Translations under genes and position numbers: made by a program
NCBI RefSeq assembly: GCF_050389805.1
Contig: NZ_CP130945.1
Coordinates: forward strand, 868,001 to 932,000
Source of the DNA: Bacillus_BD sp050389805
GTDB lineage: Bacteria; Bacillota; Bacilli; Bacillales; Cytobacillaceae
DNA length: 64,000 nucleotides
Reading direction: 5' to 3'
Notes under the pieces: generated by a model
What the model was told of the DNA's origin: nothing
What the model saw: the letters and a program-made list of their open reading frames with translations, nothing else
Database searches by the model: none
Part shown: positions 9,249 through 18,047 of the stretch, in pieces
Layout: the number at the start of each line of letters is the position of its first letter
Numbering within the stretch: the stretch's first letter is position 1

Positions 9249-9300
9249 AAAGAGGTGACAGCGTACCTTCCACTTTATGGAAGGTGCCTGTCACCTCTTT
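9249..9300. repeat. Family A palindromic repeat, copy 1 (prfB 3' end)
   Basis: A near-perfect inverted repeat: the arm containing GAGGTGACAG…ACCTTCCA pairs with TGGAAGGTGCCTGTCACCTC, with a 5-base loop (CTTTA). It starts 5 bp after the prfB stop and can act as its terminator, although the T-run is weak (TCTTTAATAATTT). A second copy follows ctpB at 14878-14925. Confidence 0.8.
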
Positions 9301-9385
9301 AATAATTTGAATATTAAAAAGGGTTTTAATATTATTATTATGGTATAATATAAGGCAAGTGTGAAGTTATAAAGGGGATGATTTG

Positions 9386-9700
9386 ATGAGAGGAAAATGG
9401 GTTACATTGTTGATGGGTGCCGTGCTCGTTTTGTCTGCATGTGGAGGAAATGAGGAGGCCACTGGGGATACGGTTTCTGCTGGCGATCCAGAAAAAATTT
9501 ATACACAAAAATGCTCTTCTTGTCATGGGGTGGAATTACAAGGACAAGGGCATTTTCCAGAACTTAATACTGTAGGTTCAAGACTTTCACAGGAAGAAAT
9601 TGAGAAAACCATCCTAGAAGGAAAAGGAGCCATGCCACCAGGACTTATTCAAGGTGAAGAGGCATCAGCTGTAGCACAGTGGTTAGCCACAAAGAAATAA
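9386..9700 (+). CDS. cccB: Membrane-anchored cytochrome c-551 lipoprotein
   Basis: A 104-residue protein with a lipoprotein signal peptide ending at the lipobox LSAC (Cys about residue 19), a short polar linker and a single class I cytochrome c domain. The heme motif is CSSCH and a methionine ligand candidate lies in GAMPPG. By family it would be a lipid-anchored electron carrier on the outer face of the membrane, like B. subtilis CccB, which lies at the same place after prfB. ATG at 9386 has AAAGGGG 8 bases upstream; TTG at 9383 is too close. Followed by a hairpin terminator. Confidence 0.92.
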   Translation: MRGKWVTLLMGAVLVLSACGGNEEATGDTVSAGDPEKIYTQKCSSCHGVELQGQGHFPELNTVGSRLSQEEIEKTILEGKGAMPPGLIQGEEASAVAQWLATKK

Positions 9701-9707
9701 ATATAAT

Positions 9708-9755
9708 ATGACTCACTGAACGATCGCTAATGTTCTATCAGTGGGTCATTTTTCT
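9708..9755 (+). terminator. Terminator after cccB
   Basis: ATGACTCACTGA pairs with TCAGTGGGTCAT, followed by TTTTTC. Confidence 0.85.
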
Positions 9756-10095
9756 TTTCTCATCTTCTACTACTAATCGAAAAGTTTGTATAACCACAAT
9801 TTCCCACTATATTTAAAATCTTCAATTCCCCCCTAGAGTTTCCAATATACCAATTAAGTACCAATTATATAGATTTAGAACAATTAACGAATGCTAGATT
9901 CCTTTTGTAAGAGAGGTTATATGACAGTTTTAATCAATTTTTATCGAAATTGAAAAGAAACTGTAATATATTTTTAGGTTTTCATAGCGAAATATGATGC
10001 TATAATGGGAAGTGTGGAAAACAATAAAAAAATTGTTGGATTTTGTCGAGGACGATTTATTTATTTTTCTAACACAAAATACATTGGGTGATAAC
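9756..10095 (+). other. A/T-rich intergenic region with ftsE promoter
   Basis: No gene is seen. The only recognisable signal is a likely SigA promoter, TTTTCA (9979-9984), 16 bases, TATAAT (10001-10006). The open frame from GTG 10012 into ftsE lacks a ribosome binding site, so it is taken as leader. Confidence 0.5.
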
Positions 10096-10782
10096 ATGAT
10101 AGAAATGCAGGATGTTTATAAAAAATACCCGAATGGTGTTGTTGCAGTAAACGGAATTAGTGTAAACATCGAACCGGGCGAATTTGTCTATGTTGTGGGT
10201 CCAAGTGGCGCTGGAAAGTCCACTTTTATAAAAATGATGTATCGAGAAGAAGTACCCACTAAAGGTAATATTAAAATTAACGGAATTGAATTAACTACAT
10301 TAAAAGAAAATAAAGTTCCTTTATTAAGACGTCAGATGGGTGTCATTTTCCAAGACTTTAAGTTACTTCCCTCACTTACTGTTTTCGAAAATGTCGCTTT
10401 TGCTTTAGAAGTAATTGAAGAGCATCCCGATCAAATCAAAAAGAAAGTCATGCAAACACTAGACCTTGTTGGGATTAAGCACAAAGCACGTATGTTTCCA
10501 AATGAACTTTCAGGTGGAGAGCAGCAACGTGTATCGATTGCGAGATCGATTGTTAATTCACCAAAAGTAGTGATTGCCGATGAGCCTACGGGAAACCTTG
10601 ATCCTGATACATCTTGGGATATTATGAGCATTTTTGAGGAAATCAACTTAAGAGGGACAACGGTCTTGATGGCCACTCATAATAAAGAAATTGTTAATAC
10701 CATTAAACATCGGGTTATTGCCATCGAGGCTGGTCAGATTGTCCGTGATGAACAGAGAGGTGAATACGGATATGAAGGCTAG
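10096..10782 (+). CDS. ftsE: Cell division ABC-type ATPase FtsE
   Basis: FtsE is the cytoplasmic ATPase of the FtsEX complex, which transmits ATP-driven conformational change across the membrane to activate cell-wall hydrolases. Present are Walker A GPSGAGKST (about residue 37), Q-loop FQDFKLLPSLTVFENV, the ABC signature LSGGEQQRVSIARS and Walker B VVIADEPTGNLDP. ATG at 10096 gives 228 residues, the usual length; GTG at 10012 would add an unmatched 28-residue tail. It overlaps ftsX by 11 bp. Confidence 0.97.
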   Translation: MIEMQDVYKKYPNGVVAVNGISVNIEPGEFVYVVGPSGAGKSTFIKMMYREEVPTKGNIKINGIELTTLKENKVPLLRRQMGVIFQDFKLLPSLTVFENVAFALEVIEEHPDQIKKKVMQTLDLVGIKHKARMFPNELSGGEQQRVSIARSIVNSPKVVIADEPTGNLDPDTSWDIMSIFEEINLRGTTVLMATHNKEIVNTIKHRVIAIEAGQIVRDEQRGEYGYEG

Positions 10783-11665
10783 GACACTTAGACGGCATGT
10801 ACGAGAAAGTTTTAAAAGTTTAGGGAGAAATGGCTGGATGACTTTTGCATCCGTCAGTGCAGTAACGATTACCTTGCTATTAGTCGGTGTCTTCTTTGTT
10901 ATTATGATGAATTTAAATCATATGGCAAACAATATCGAAAACGATGTTGAAATACGTGTTCATATTGATGTTGCTGCCGCAGAAGAGGAACAAAAAGCAC
11001 TAGCGGATCAGATTCAAAAATTAGATCGAGTAGATTCAGTAGCTTATTCATCGAAGGAAGAAGAACTGAATCAATTAATGAACAGTATGGGTGAAGAAGG
11101 CGAAGCCTTTGCCATGTTCGAGCAGGATAATCCTCTTAATGACGTTTTAGTAGTTAAAACGAAAGAACCGCAAGACATTATGTCTGTCGCGAAGCAAATT
11201 GAAAAAATGGATTTCGCTTCAAAGGTAAAATATGGACAAGGTAGTGTTGAGAAAATATTCGAAGTGACCAATACAGGTCGAATTATTGGGACGATATTGA
11301 TTATTGGACTCTTGTTCACAGCAATGTTTTTAATTTCAAATACGATTAAAATTACTATTTTTGCTAGAAGAAGAGAAATTGAGATTATGAAATTAGTAGG
11401 GGCAACAAATGGATTTATCCGTTGGCCGTTTTTCTTAGAAGGTCTTTCCCTTGGGGTGTTAGGATCGATCGTTCCAATTATTATCATTACGATCACCTAC
11501 TATTATTCTCATGACTTTATCTCGGAAAAGCTTGCGGGAGATTTCCTACAATTACTTCCATTTGGTCCTTTTGTTTTCCAAATCTCAGGTCTACTACTCT
11601 TAATGGGTGCTGTTATTGGAGTTTGGGGAAGCTTAATGTCTGTTCGTAAGTTCTTAAAAATATAA
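10772..11665 (+). CDS. ftsX: Cell division membrane protein FtsX
   Basis: A 297-residue integral membrane protein with four transmembrane helices: one near residues 25-50, then an extracellular domain of about 125 residues (Glu/Asp-rich, ENDVEIRVHIDVAAAEEEQ), and three C-terminal helices (about 170-290). The motif RRREIEIMKLVGATNGFIR is the conserved cytoplasmic FtsX loop. ATG at 10772 overlaps the ftsE end. In Bacillus, FtsEX controls peptidoglycan hydrolase activity and the decision to sporulate. The next gene encodes a plausible partner hydrolase. Confidence 0.97.
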   Translation: MKARTLRRHVRESFKSLGRNGWMTFASVSAVTITLLLVGVFFVIMMNLNHMANNIENDVEIRVHIDVAAAEEEQKALADQIQKLDRVDSVAYSSKEEELNQLMNSMGEEGEAFAMFEQDNPLNDVLVVKTKEPQDIMSVAKQIEKMDFASKVKYGQGSVEKIFEVTNTGRIIGTILIIGLLFTAMFLISNTIKITIFARRREIEIMKLVGATNGFIRWPFFLEGLSLGVLGSIVPIIIITITYYYSHDFISEKLAGDFLQLLPFGPFVFQISGLLLLMGAVIGVWGSLMSVRKFLKI

Positions 11666-11835
11666 GAAGGGATCTAGTGCCAATAGATCGGGATTCTTCA
11701 TTGGTGCTAGAGTCTTTTTGAAATTAAATACATACATATATACATGAAAATTGACTGGTATTCTCCATTTTAATAGATATACTCTATGAAAATAGCGAAA
11801 TGTACAGTTTAAATGAGGCAGGGGGAGAAGATCCA

Positions 11836-13188
11836 TTGAAAAAAAGATTGGTAACATTGTCTGTGGTAGCATCACTAGGTTTAGGTTCTCTTTATGCGGG
11901 TGGACCCGTTTCAGCGGAATCTCTCAATCAATTAGAACAACAAAAAGAGAAACTCAGTGGACAAAAAACTGAGCTGAATCAACAAATCGATCAAACCACT
12001 GAAAAGATTGGTCAAAAAGAAGCTGAGCGAAGCCAAGTAATAGATGAAATCAACCGAATCGAACTTGAAATGAACGATGTAACGACTAAAATTGCTGAAA
12101 AAAATCAGCAAATTGATAAAAAAAATGAAGAGATTCAACAGTTGAAAATCGAGTTAGAAGAGATTCAAACTCGGATTGAAACACGGAATGAATTGCTAAA
12201 AGAGCGAGCTAGATCTTACCAAGAAGGCGGTGGATTTGTTAGCTATCTTGAAGTGCTAGTCGGTGCTAAAAGTTTTAGTGATTTTATCGATCGAATCTCA
12301 GCAGTAACAACGATAATTGAAGCCGACCAAACGCTTATAAAAGAACATAATGCGGATAAATTAGCGCTTGAAGAAAAACAAGCAACGATCGAAAATGAAT
12401 TAGTAGAATTACAAAAAATGCAAAAAGAACTAGAATCGTTAAAGGCTACCTTAGATGTTCAAAAACAAGAACAAAGTAATTTAAAGGCCATGCTTGATCA
12501 AGAAATAGCGGAAGCTGAACAAGTTCGAATAAGTGCTGAAGAGGAAATGCACATAGTTCAAAACCAAGAAGCAGCCATTCAAAAATCAATTGAATTGGAA
12601 AAACAAAAACAAGCTGAATTAGAAAAACAAGCTGAATTGAAAAGACAACAAGAAGAGGAAGCGAAAAAACGCGAGCAAGAAGCTTCATCAAGTCAAGTAG
12701 CATCGAGCAGCACCGCTAGCAATACTTCTAGCAGCACAACTAGCAATGACAACCAAATTGTGAAGACTTCATCAAGTACGTTTATTCGCCCAACACAAGG
12801 TTATGTGACATCACCTTTTGGATATCGTATCCATCCAGTTTATGGGACAAAGAAGTTTCATAGTGGAATAGATATTGCAAAATCAGGGACTGTCCCAGTT
12901 GTAGCTGCAGCTGATGGCGTTGTATCATACTCTGGACAAATGAGTGGCTATGGAAATGTAATCATCATCACTCATTCAATCAATGGTAAAACCTATCAAA
13001 CACTTTACGCGCATTTAAGAAACCTTGGAGTAGGTACAATGACAACTGTATCTCAAGGACAGTATATTGCATATATGGGTAATACAGGCATTGGAACGGG
13101 TCAACACTTGCATTTCGAAGTTCATAACGGACGTTGGAACTCAGCAAAATCAAATGCAATAAACCCAGCTAGTGTCGTGAATTTTTAA
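11836..13188 (+). CDS. Secreted coiled-coil M23 peptidase, EnvC-like
   Basis: A 450-residue exported protein. TTG at 11836 follows GGGGGAGAAG and opens a signal peptide (KKRLVTLSVVASL…VSAES). Residues about 25-285 are a long coiled coil rich in Glu, Gln and Lys, followed by a Ser/Thr/Ala linker (SSSQVASSSTASNTSSS) and a C-terminal LytM/M23 domain (about 325-450). Zinc-ligand motifs HSGIDIA (HxxxD) and HLHFEV are both present, so the domain looks catalytically competent. Its position right after ftsEX suggests it is the hydrolase or activator controlled by FtsEX, in the manner of EnvC or PcsB; this is inference. Confidence 0.9.
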   Translation: MKKRLVTLSVVASLGLGSLYAGGPVSAESLNQLEQQKEKLSGQKTELNQQIDQTTEKIGQKEAERSQVIDEINRIELEMNDVTTKIAEKNQQIDKKNEEIQQLKIELEEIQTRIETRNELLKERARSYQEGGGFVSYLEVLVGAKSFSDFIDRISAVTTIIEADQTLIKEHNADKLALEEKQATIENELVELQKMQKELESLKATLDVQKQEQSNLKAMLDQEIAEAEQVRISAEEEMHIVQNQEAAIQKSIELEKQKQAELEKQAELKRQQEEEAKKREQEASSSQVASSSTASNTSSSTTSNDNQIVKTSSSTFIRPTQGYVTSPFGYRIHPVYGTKKFHSGIDIAKSGTVPVVAAADGVVSYSGQMSGYGNVIIITHSINGKTYQTLYAHLRNLGVGTMTTVSQGQYIAYMGNTGIGTGQHLHFEVHNGRWNSAKSNAINPASVVNF

Positions 13189-13210
13189 AATATAATAGAT
13201 TGATAGATTA

Positions 13211-13238
13211 AAAGGAAGAGGGAATTCTTCCTTTTTTT
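13211..13238 (+). terminator. Terminator after the M23 peptidase gene
   Basis: AAAGGAAGA pairs with TCTTCCTTT, followed by a T-run. Confidence 0.8.
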
Positions 13239-13426
13239 AATGGAAAAAATTCTTTTCAAAATAGATGAAATTCTCATATCTCATAAAGCGTCGCATATAT
13301 TGAACTAGGAGAAATATGGACAAGTGCTGAAAATGGCTTAAACGATTTGCTTTTTGATAACGGGTCTAAACCTCCTGCCAAAATACGGACAAGGTTCATA
13401 GTAAAGACAGAGAAGGAGATGTGAGG

Positions 13427-14875
13427 ATGAACCGAAAATGGATCGCACTACTGATGACAGGTTCTTTGTTAACAGGTGCAGCTGGATCATATGCGGCAAC
13501 TACGTGGGTATTTCCTGATGATGGAGAAGTTTCCGAGAAGGAACAAGCTACCCCTCCATTAGATGTAGCAATGGATGAAAATCATATGGAAAAAGTAGTA
13601 CAAGCCTTCCAACTCATTAAAGGGAATTATGTTGAAGAAGTAGAAGAAGAACAGTTGGTTGAAGGAGCTATTCAGGGGATGTTGACAACACTGGATGACC
13701 CCTATTCTGTCTATATGAATAAGGAGAAGGCAGAACAATTTAACCAAGCATTGGATTCCTCATTTGAAGGAATTGGAGCCGAAATTAGTGTAAATGATGG
13801 TAAAATTGTCATTGTTTCACCATTAAAAGATTCACCAGCAGAAAAAGCGGGTATTAAACCAAACGATCAAATTTTAAAAATAAATGGGGAAAGCATTGAT
13901 GGGCTTGATTTATATGAAACCACGATGAAAATACGTGGTGAAAAAGGAACAATCGTCAAGCTGGAGCTTGCGAGAAAAGGGGTAAAGGCTCCGATTTCGG
14001 TTAATGTCAAACGGGATGAAATTCCACAAATCACGGTGTTTTCAGAGATAAAAGAGGAGTATGGAAAGCAAGTAGGTTATATGGAGATCACCTCATTTTC
14101 CAAAGAAACCGCTTCTGAATTTAAAAAGCAGTTGAAGGAGCTAGAAAAGAAAGATATCGAGGGGCTCGTGGTCGATGTACGAGGCAATCCAGGCGGACTT
14201 TTGGAAAGTGTGGAGGATATTTTAAGAGAGTTTGTTTCAAATGAAAAACCATACTTACAAATTGAAAAGCGAAATGGGGAGCGTGATCCATTTTATACAT
14301 CTTTAAAGGACGAAAAACCCTATCCGGTTGCTGTGTTAATTGATAAAGGAAGTGCTTCTGCCTCTGAAATTTTAGCTGGTGCCTTGCAAGAAGCGGAGGG
14401 CTATACATTGATTGGCGAAACCACTTTTGGAAAAGGAACTGTACAACAGGCGGTTCCGATGGGGGATGGCAGCAATATAAAGTTAACGCTATTCAAATGG
14501 CTGACACCAGATGGAAACTGGATTCACAAAAAAGGAATCAAACCCGATGTGGAGGTAGGTCAATCCGATCTTTTCCATACGCATCCGATTCAACTGTCAG
14601 AGCCGCTTGAAAAGGATATGAATAATGAGCAAGTGAAAAATGCTCAAATGATTTTAAAAGGGCTTGGCTATGAACCAGGCAGAACGGACGGCTATTTTAG
14701 TGATAGTACAGAAACATCAGTCAAAGCATTTCAACAGGAAAATGATTTAGCGGTCAATGGGAAAATAGATGAAAAAACTGCCGCCAAACTCGAACAAGCC
14801 GTCATCAAAGAACTCAAAAAAGAAGAGAATGACATCCAACTACAAGCAGCTATTAAATACGTAGCTCAAAAATAA
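13427..14875 (+). CDS. ctpB: C-terminal processing protease CtpB (S41)
   Basis: A 482-residue S41 serine peptidase. Order: signal/anchor helix (1-25), N-terminal helical part, PDZ domain (about 95-180, GIGAEISVNDGKIVIVSP), S41 core with nucleophile Ser in DKGSASASEILAGAL and catalytic Lys in TTFGKGTVQQ, and a C-terminal peptidoglycan-binding domain (about 400-460, NAQMILKGLGYEPGRTDGYF). B. subtilis CtpB (YvjB) cleaves SpoIVFA during sporulation. ATG at 13427 is chosen because AAGGAG sits 8 bases upstream; GTG at 13421 is too close. Same position relative to ftsEX and minJ as in B. subtilis. Confidence 0.93.
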   Translation: MNRKWIALLMTGSLLTGAAGSYAATTWVFPDDGEVSEKEQATPPLDVAMDENHMEKVVQAFQLIKGNYVEEVEEEQLVEGAIQGMLTTLDDPYSVYMNKEKAEQFNQALDSSFEGIGAEISVNDGKIVIVSPLKDSPAEKAGIKPNDQILKINGESIDGLDLYETTMKIRGEKGTIVKLELARKGVKAPISVNVKRDEIPQITVFSEIKEEYGKQVGYMEITSFSKETASEFKKQLKELEKKDIEGLVVDVRGNPGGLLESVEDILREFVSNEKPYLQIEKRNGERDPFYTSLKDEKPYPVAVLIDKGSASASEILAGALQEAEGYTLIGETTFGKGTVQQAVPMGDGSNIKLTLFKWLTPDGNWIHKKGIKPDVEVGQSDLFHTHPIQLSEPLEKDMNNEQVKNAQMILKGLGYEPGRTDGYFSDSTETSVKAFQQENDLAVNGKIDEKTAAKLEQAVIKELKKEENDIQLQAAIKYVAQK

Positions 14876-14877
14876 AA

Positions 14878-14925
14878 AAGGGTGACAGGTACCTTCCAGT
14901 TACTGGAAGGTGCCTGTCACCCTTT
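14878..14925. repeat. Family A palindromic repeat, copy 2 (ctpB 3' end)
   Basis: Inverted repeat with arms AAGGGTGACAGG…TTCCAGT and ACTGGAAGG…CCTGTCACCCTT around a single-base loop, starting 2 bp after the ctpB stop. Its core is the same as the copy at 9249-9300. The outer stem bases differ but stay paired (A-T in copy 1, G-C here), which points to a conserved structure. Confidence 0.8.
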
Positions 14926-15029
14926 CTGATTCGTCCTTTCTGCATCTTCTACCTTCATTTACTGCGATTAATTTGATAGAATAGTTTAAGTAGATTAAAG
15001 GATTGGAAGAATTTGAAGGATAGAGGTTG

Positions 15030-16211
15030 GTGGCAGGGTTGACTCTTGAATGGGTTTTTGAGATATTGAAAGGATTTGGAAAATTATTCCTACATCCGAT
15101 ATTTTATTATGCTTTTATTCTCGCTGCTGTGCTTGGGGTTTCAAGGGTAAAGAGAGAAAGAGAGGATTTTCATGTTCGTGCCGAAAATGCCTATTATGAG
15201 CTGAAGCAATTGATTCCAATAGGGCTTGTTATTGGATTGATCCTATCGATTATCATGGTTGTGGTAGGAATTGTTATACCGATTGAGTATATCATCTTTA
15301 TAACCCTATTTACGTTTATCTTAAGCTTTACAAGACAAATTCGTTGGCTTACACCGGTATTTACCGTGGGTCTTGCTTTTTTTGCTACTCTTTTCTTTCT
15401 GAGTCAAAATTGGGAGTTTCCTCTTATACAAAGTCGGACACCAGAATGGAATTTGAATCTTCTCCCACCAATGGCCATTCTACTTTGCTTATTGGTCATT
15501 GCAGAAGGGATTTTTATTTTAAAAAATGGAAACAAAGGTACATCGCCGAAAATAATCAAAAGTAAAAGAGGTCTTAGAGTCGGAATTCATGAGGTAAAAA
15601 GAGTTTGGCTTTTACCTGTGTTTTTAGTATACCCTAGCAAAATCCTTACATCGCCTTTTGAATGGTGGCCTGTGTTTTCAATCGGCAGTGAAAGTTATTC
15701 GATTTTCCTTGTCCCCTTTGCGATTGGGTTTGCTCAGCAAATTCAAAGCATGCTTCCAGAATTAGCGGTGAAGAAATTTGGTAAAAAAATCATCACATTA
15801 GGTGTGATTTTAACCTTATTATCTTTAATTGGCTACTGGTATCCACTTGCTTCGATTATTGTAGTCGCTTTAGCCATCATTATTAGAGAATTCTTATCGT
15901 TACGTCAACGTCTTTCAGAAGAGAATCGCCCGCTTTACTTTTCAAGAAAACAACAAGGGGTGATGATTCTTGGCGTTATTCCCGATTCTCCAGCGGATAA
16001 GATGGGACTTAGGGTTGGTGAACTTGTCATGAAGGTGAATGGAATTCAAGTGAATAGTGAGGATTCATTCTACACGGCATTGGAAAAAAATCGTGCCCAT
16101 TGTAAAATGGAGATTATTGATGTCAACGATCAAATTCGCTATGTACAAAGAGCTCTCTATGAAGGCGACCCTTTTAAACTAGGGATACTTTTTGTTTTGG
16201 ATGAAAAATAA
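15030..16211 (+). CDS. minJ: Division topological factor MinJ
   Basis: About 393 residues with a short N-terminal segment, seven or so transmembrane helices (up to about residue 290) and a C-terminal cytoplasmic PDZ domain (about 305-390, GVMILGVIPDSPADKMGLRVGEL). This layout, the length (B. subtilis MinJ, 397) and the place after ctpB identify MinJ/YvjD, which links DivIVA to MinD and controls septum placement and swarming. GTG at 15030 is favoured by GAAGGA nine bases upstream; TTG 15027 is an alternative. A strong terminator follows. Confidence 0.88.
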   Translation: MAGLTLEWVFEILKGFGKLFLHPIFYYAFILAAVLGVSRVKREREDFHVRAENAYYELKQLIPIGLVIGLILSIIMVVVGIVIPIEYIIFITLFTFILSFTRQIRWLTPVFTVGLAFFATLFFLSQNWEFPLIQSRTPEWNLNLLPPMAILLCLLVIAEGIFILKNGNKGTSPKIIKSKRGLRVGIHEVKRVWLLPVFLVYPSKILTSPFEWWPVFSIGSESYSIFLVPFAIGFAQQIQSMLPELAVKKFGKKIITLGVILTLLSLIGYWYPLASIIVVALAIIIREFLSLRQRLSEENRPLYFSRKQQGVMILGVIPDSPADKMGLRVGELVMKVNGIQVNSEDSFYTALEKNRAHCKMEIIDVNDQIRYVQRALYEGDPFKLGILFVLDEK

Positions 16212-16223
16212 ATACGAACTAAT

Positions 16224-16252
16224 AATGGACTACCTGAGTAGTCCATTTTTTT
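16224..16252 (+). terminator. Terminator after minJ
   Basis: AATGGACTAC pairs perfectly with GTAGTCCATT around CTGA and is followed by six T residues. Confidence 0.9.
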
Positions 16253-16388
16253 ATGTTGTGAAAATCAAGTACTTTCCAACTATATTTCTGATTTTTACTA
16301 ATATTTAGTAAAATAATAGCTAAATAGAAATATTCATGATAGATTAGTTACAGCAATGTAATACATTTTTTCCTAAAGGGGTAGGAAC

Positions 16389-17810
16389 GTGAACGAAAAA
16401 TCCTTTAATCGAACTGTTATTGTGAGTGTTTTATTGGCTGCTTCATTCGTAGCACTTTTGAACCAAACGTTGTTAATTGTCGCCATTCCACCTATTATGG
16501 GGGAATTCGGAATTGATCCGAATCAGGCCCAATGGGTGACTACCGTATTCATGTTAATGAATGGAATTATGATTCCGATTACAGCGTTTTTAATTGAAAA
16601 GTTTAGTAGCAAAGCTCTTTTAATTTCGGCAATCAGTATTTTCAGCTTAGGCACTCTTATCGGGGCTATTACTCCAAGCTTTGAAATTCTTTTAGTGGCA
16701 AGGGTTATACAGGCGATGGGAGCAGGAATTTTAATGCCATTAATGCAAACGGTCATGATGACGGTGTTTCCACCAGAAAGACGTGGTGCAGCCATGGGAA
16801 TGAGTGGTTTAGTTATTGGGTTTGCACCAGCAATTGGACCCACATTAGGTGGGTGGATCATTGATCATTTTTCCTGGAGATTTTTGTTTTATACGGTCTT
16901 CCCAATTACAGTAGTGGTCCTTATATTAGCCTTCTTTCTAATGAAGAACGTAACCGATCAGAAAAAGGTAAATGTTGATTTCCTTTCCATTATTTTATCA
17001 TCCTTCGGTTGGGGTGGATTGTTGTATGGGTTCAGTATGGTAGGTTCTGTTGGATGGGGAAATCCTGTTGTATTTGTTTCCATTTTGGTCGGTGCCGTTA
17101 CTCTTGTATTCTTTATCATCAGACAGAACCGCTTAGAAAATCCGATGCTCAATTTTAAAGTTTTTCAATCAAAGGAATTTACAATTACTACCATTTTGTC
17201 TGTCATTATGTTTGCCTTAATGATTGGGATTGAAACACTTTTACCTTTATACGTACAAAATGTTAGAGGAGGTACGGCGCTGCAATCTGGAATGATGCTA
17301 TTACCAGGTGCCATCATTACAGGTGCTATGTCACCTATTGCTGGAAGAATGTTTGATAAATTTGGCGCAAAAGGAATGGCTATTATTGGATTTACATTCA
17401 TGTTAACAGCTACCATCCTTTATATGAATATTGGAATTGATACGCCGATTCTCTTTATAACCGTTATTTTTTCAATTAAAATGCTAGGAATTTCGTTACT
17501 CATGACTCCATTAATGACATCGGGAATTAATGCATTGTCTTTTGAATTAATCCCACATGGAACAGCTATGGCCAATACCATTCGCATGGTCGGCGGTTCG
17601 ATCGGTACGGCCATACTAATCTCTGTCATGAGTACATCGGGAAAAGGATCAGCAGCTACAAATCAAGCAACGTCTATGTTAGATGGAATTCATGCCGCTT
17701 TTATAGTCGCGGGAATCATGGCATTTACAGGGTTAATCATTTCGTTTTTTCTCACAAAAAAGGTTGGAGTACAAACAACCAGCGCAATGAGTGACAGTAA
17801 AGCAACCTAA
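16389..17810 (+). CDS. MFS drug exporter, DHA2 (EmrB/QacA) family
   Basis: A 473-residue membrane protein with about 14 hydrophobic helices, as in the DHA2 group of drug:H+ antiporters. The N-terminal half holds the family motifs NQTLLIVAIPPIMGEF (helix 1, Asp replaced by Asn-Gln relative to the common LDxTIVNVALP) and GAAMGMSGLVIGFAPAIGPTLGGW (motif C, residues about 137-160). GTG at 16389 follows AAAGGGGTAGG. It lies alone between two terminators with no adjacent regulator, so its substrate cannot be inferred. Resembles LmrB/MdtP-type exporters. Confidence 0.88.
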   Translation: MNEKSFNRTVIVSVLLAASFVALLNQTLLIVAIPPIMGEFGIDPNQAQWVTTVFMLMNGIMIPITAFLIEKFSSKALLISAISIFSLGTLIGAITPSFEILLVARVIQAMGAGILMPLMQTVMMTVFPPERRGAAMGMSGLVIGFAPAIGPTLGGWIIDHFSWRFLFYTVFPITVVVLILAFFLMKNVTDQKKVNVDFLSIILSSFGWGGLLYGFSMVGSVGWGNPVVFVSILVGAVTLVFFIIRQNRLENPMLNFKVFQSKEFTITTILSVIMFALMIGIETLLPLYVQNVRGGTALQSGMMLLPGAIITGAMSPIAGRMFDKFGAKGMAIIGFTFMLTATILYMNIGIDTPILFITVIFSIKMLGISLLMTPLMTSGINALSFELIPHGTAMANTIRMVGGSIGTAILISVMSTSGKGSAATNQATSMLDGIHAAFIVAGIMAFTGLIISFFLTKKVGVQTTSAMSDSKAT

Positions 17811-17826
17811 ACATTTGCAAGGACTA

Positions 17827-17860
17827 AGACGATTTCATTCACTGAAATCGTCTATTTTTT
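17827..17860 (+). terminator. Terminator after the DHA2 exporter
   Basis: AGACGATTTCA pairs perfectly with TGAAATCGTCT, followed by ATTTTTT. Confidence 0.9.
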
Positions 17861-17918
17861 AGAAGGTAAATGCACTGCTTAATGGGAATGCTATAAAAAG
17901 TGAATATCGAATTAAACG

Positions 17919-17975
17919 AATGTTTCCTTTAGGAAACATTTTTTCTTTGATCACACTAAGTTCCCTAAAGGTAAA
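17919..17975 (+). promoter_or_regulatory. Two candidate MntR operators upstream of the CDF gene
   Basis: Site 1 (17921-17938) contains GTTTCCTTTAGGAAAC, which matches 11 of 12 bases of the CCTTAAGGAAAC part of the B. subtilis MntR box as I recall it. Site 2 (17960-17975, GTTCCCTAAAGGTAAA) is a weaker copy in the opposite sense. They lie about 90 and 54 bases before the likely start of transcription. Site 1 with its T-run could also be read as a terminator hairpin, but the gene before it already has one. Confidence 0.45.
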
Positions 17976-17996
17976 AAGGTTTCTCTAGACCCACTA

Positions 17997-18015
17997 GGAG
18001 GTTATCCTCCATAAT
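17997..18015 (+). promoter_or_regulatory. Possible -10 box within an AGGAGG/CCTCCT palindrome
   Basis: AGGAGG-TTA-TCCTCC (17997-18010 region) is a short perfect inverted repeat that runs into CATAAT (18010-18015), a plausible -10 with no good -35. This fits an activator-dependent promoter for the CDF gene. Confidence 0.35.
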
Positions 18016-18047
18016 AAAGATAACAGAGGGGAAAAGTGGGGGTATAG

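Noticed and set aside
10012..10095. Extended FtsE start
   Set aside because: No Shine-Dalgarno sequence and FtsE has its usual 228 residues from ATG 10096.
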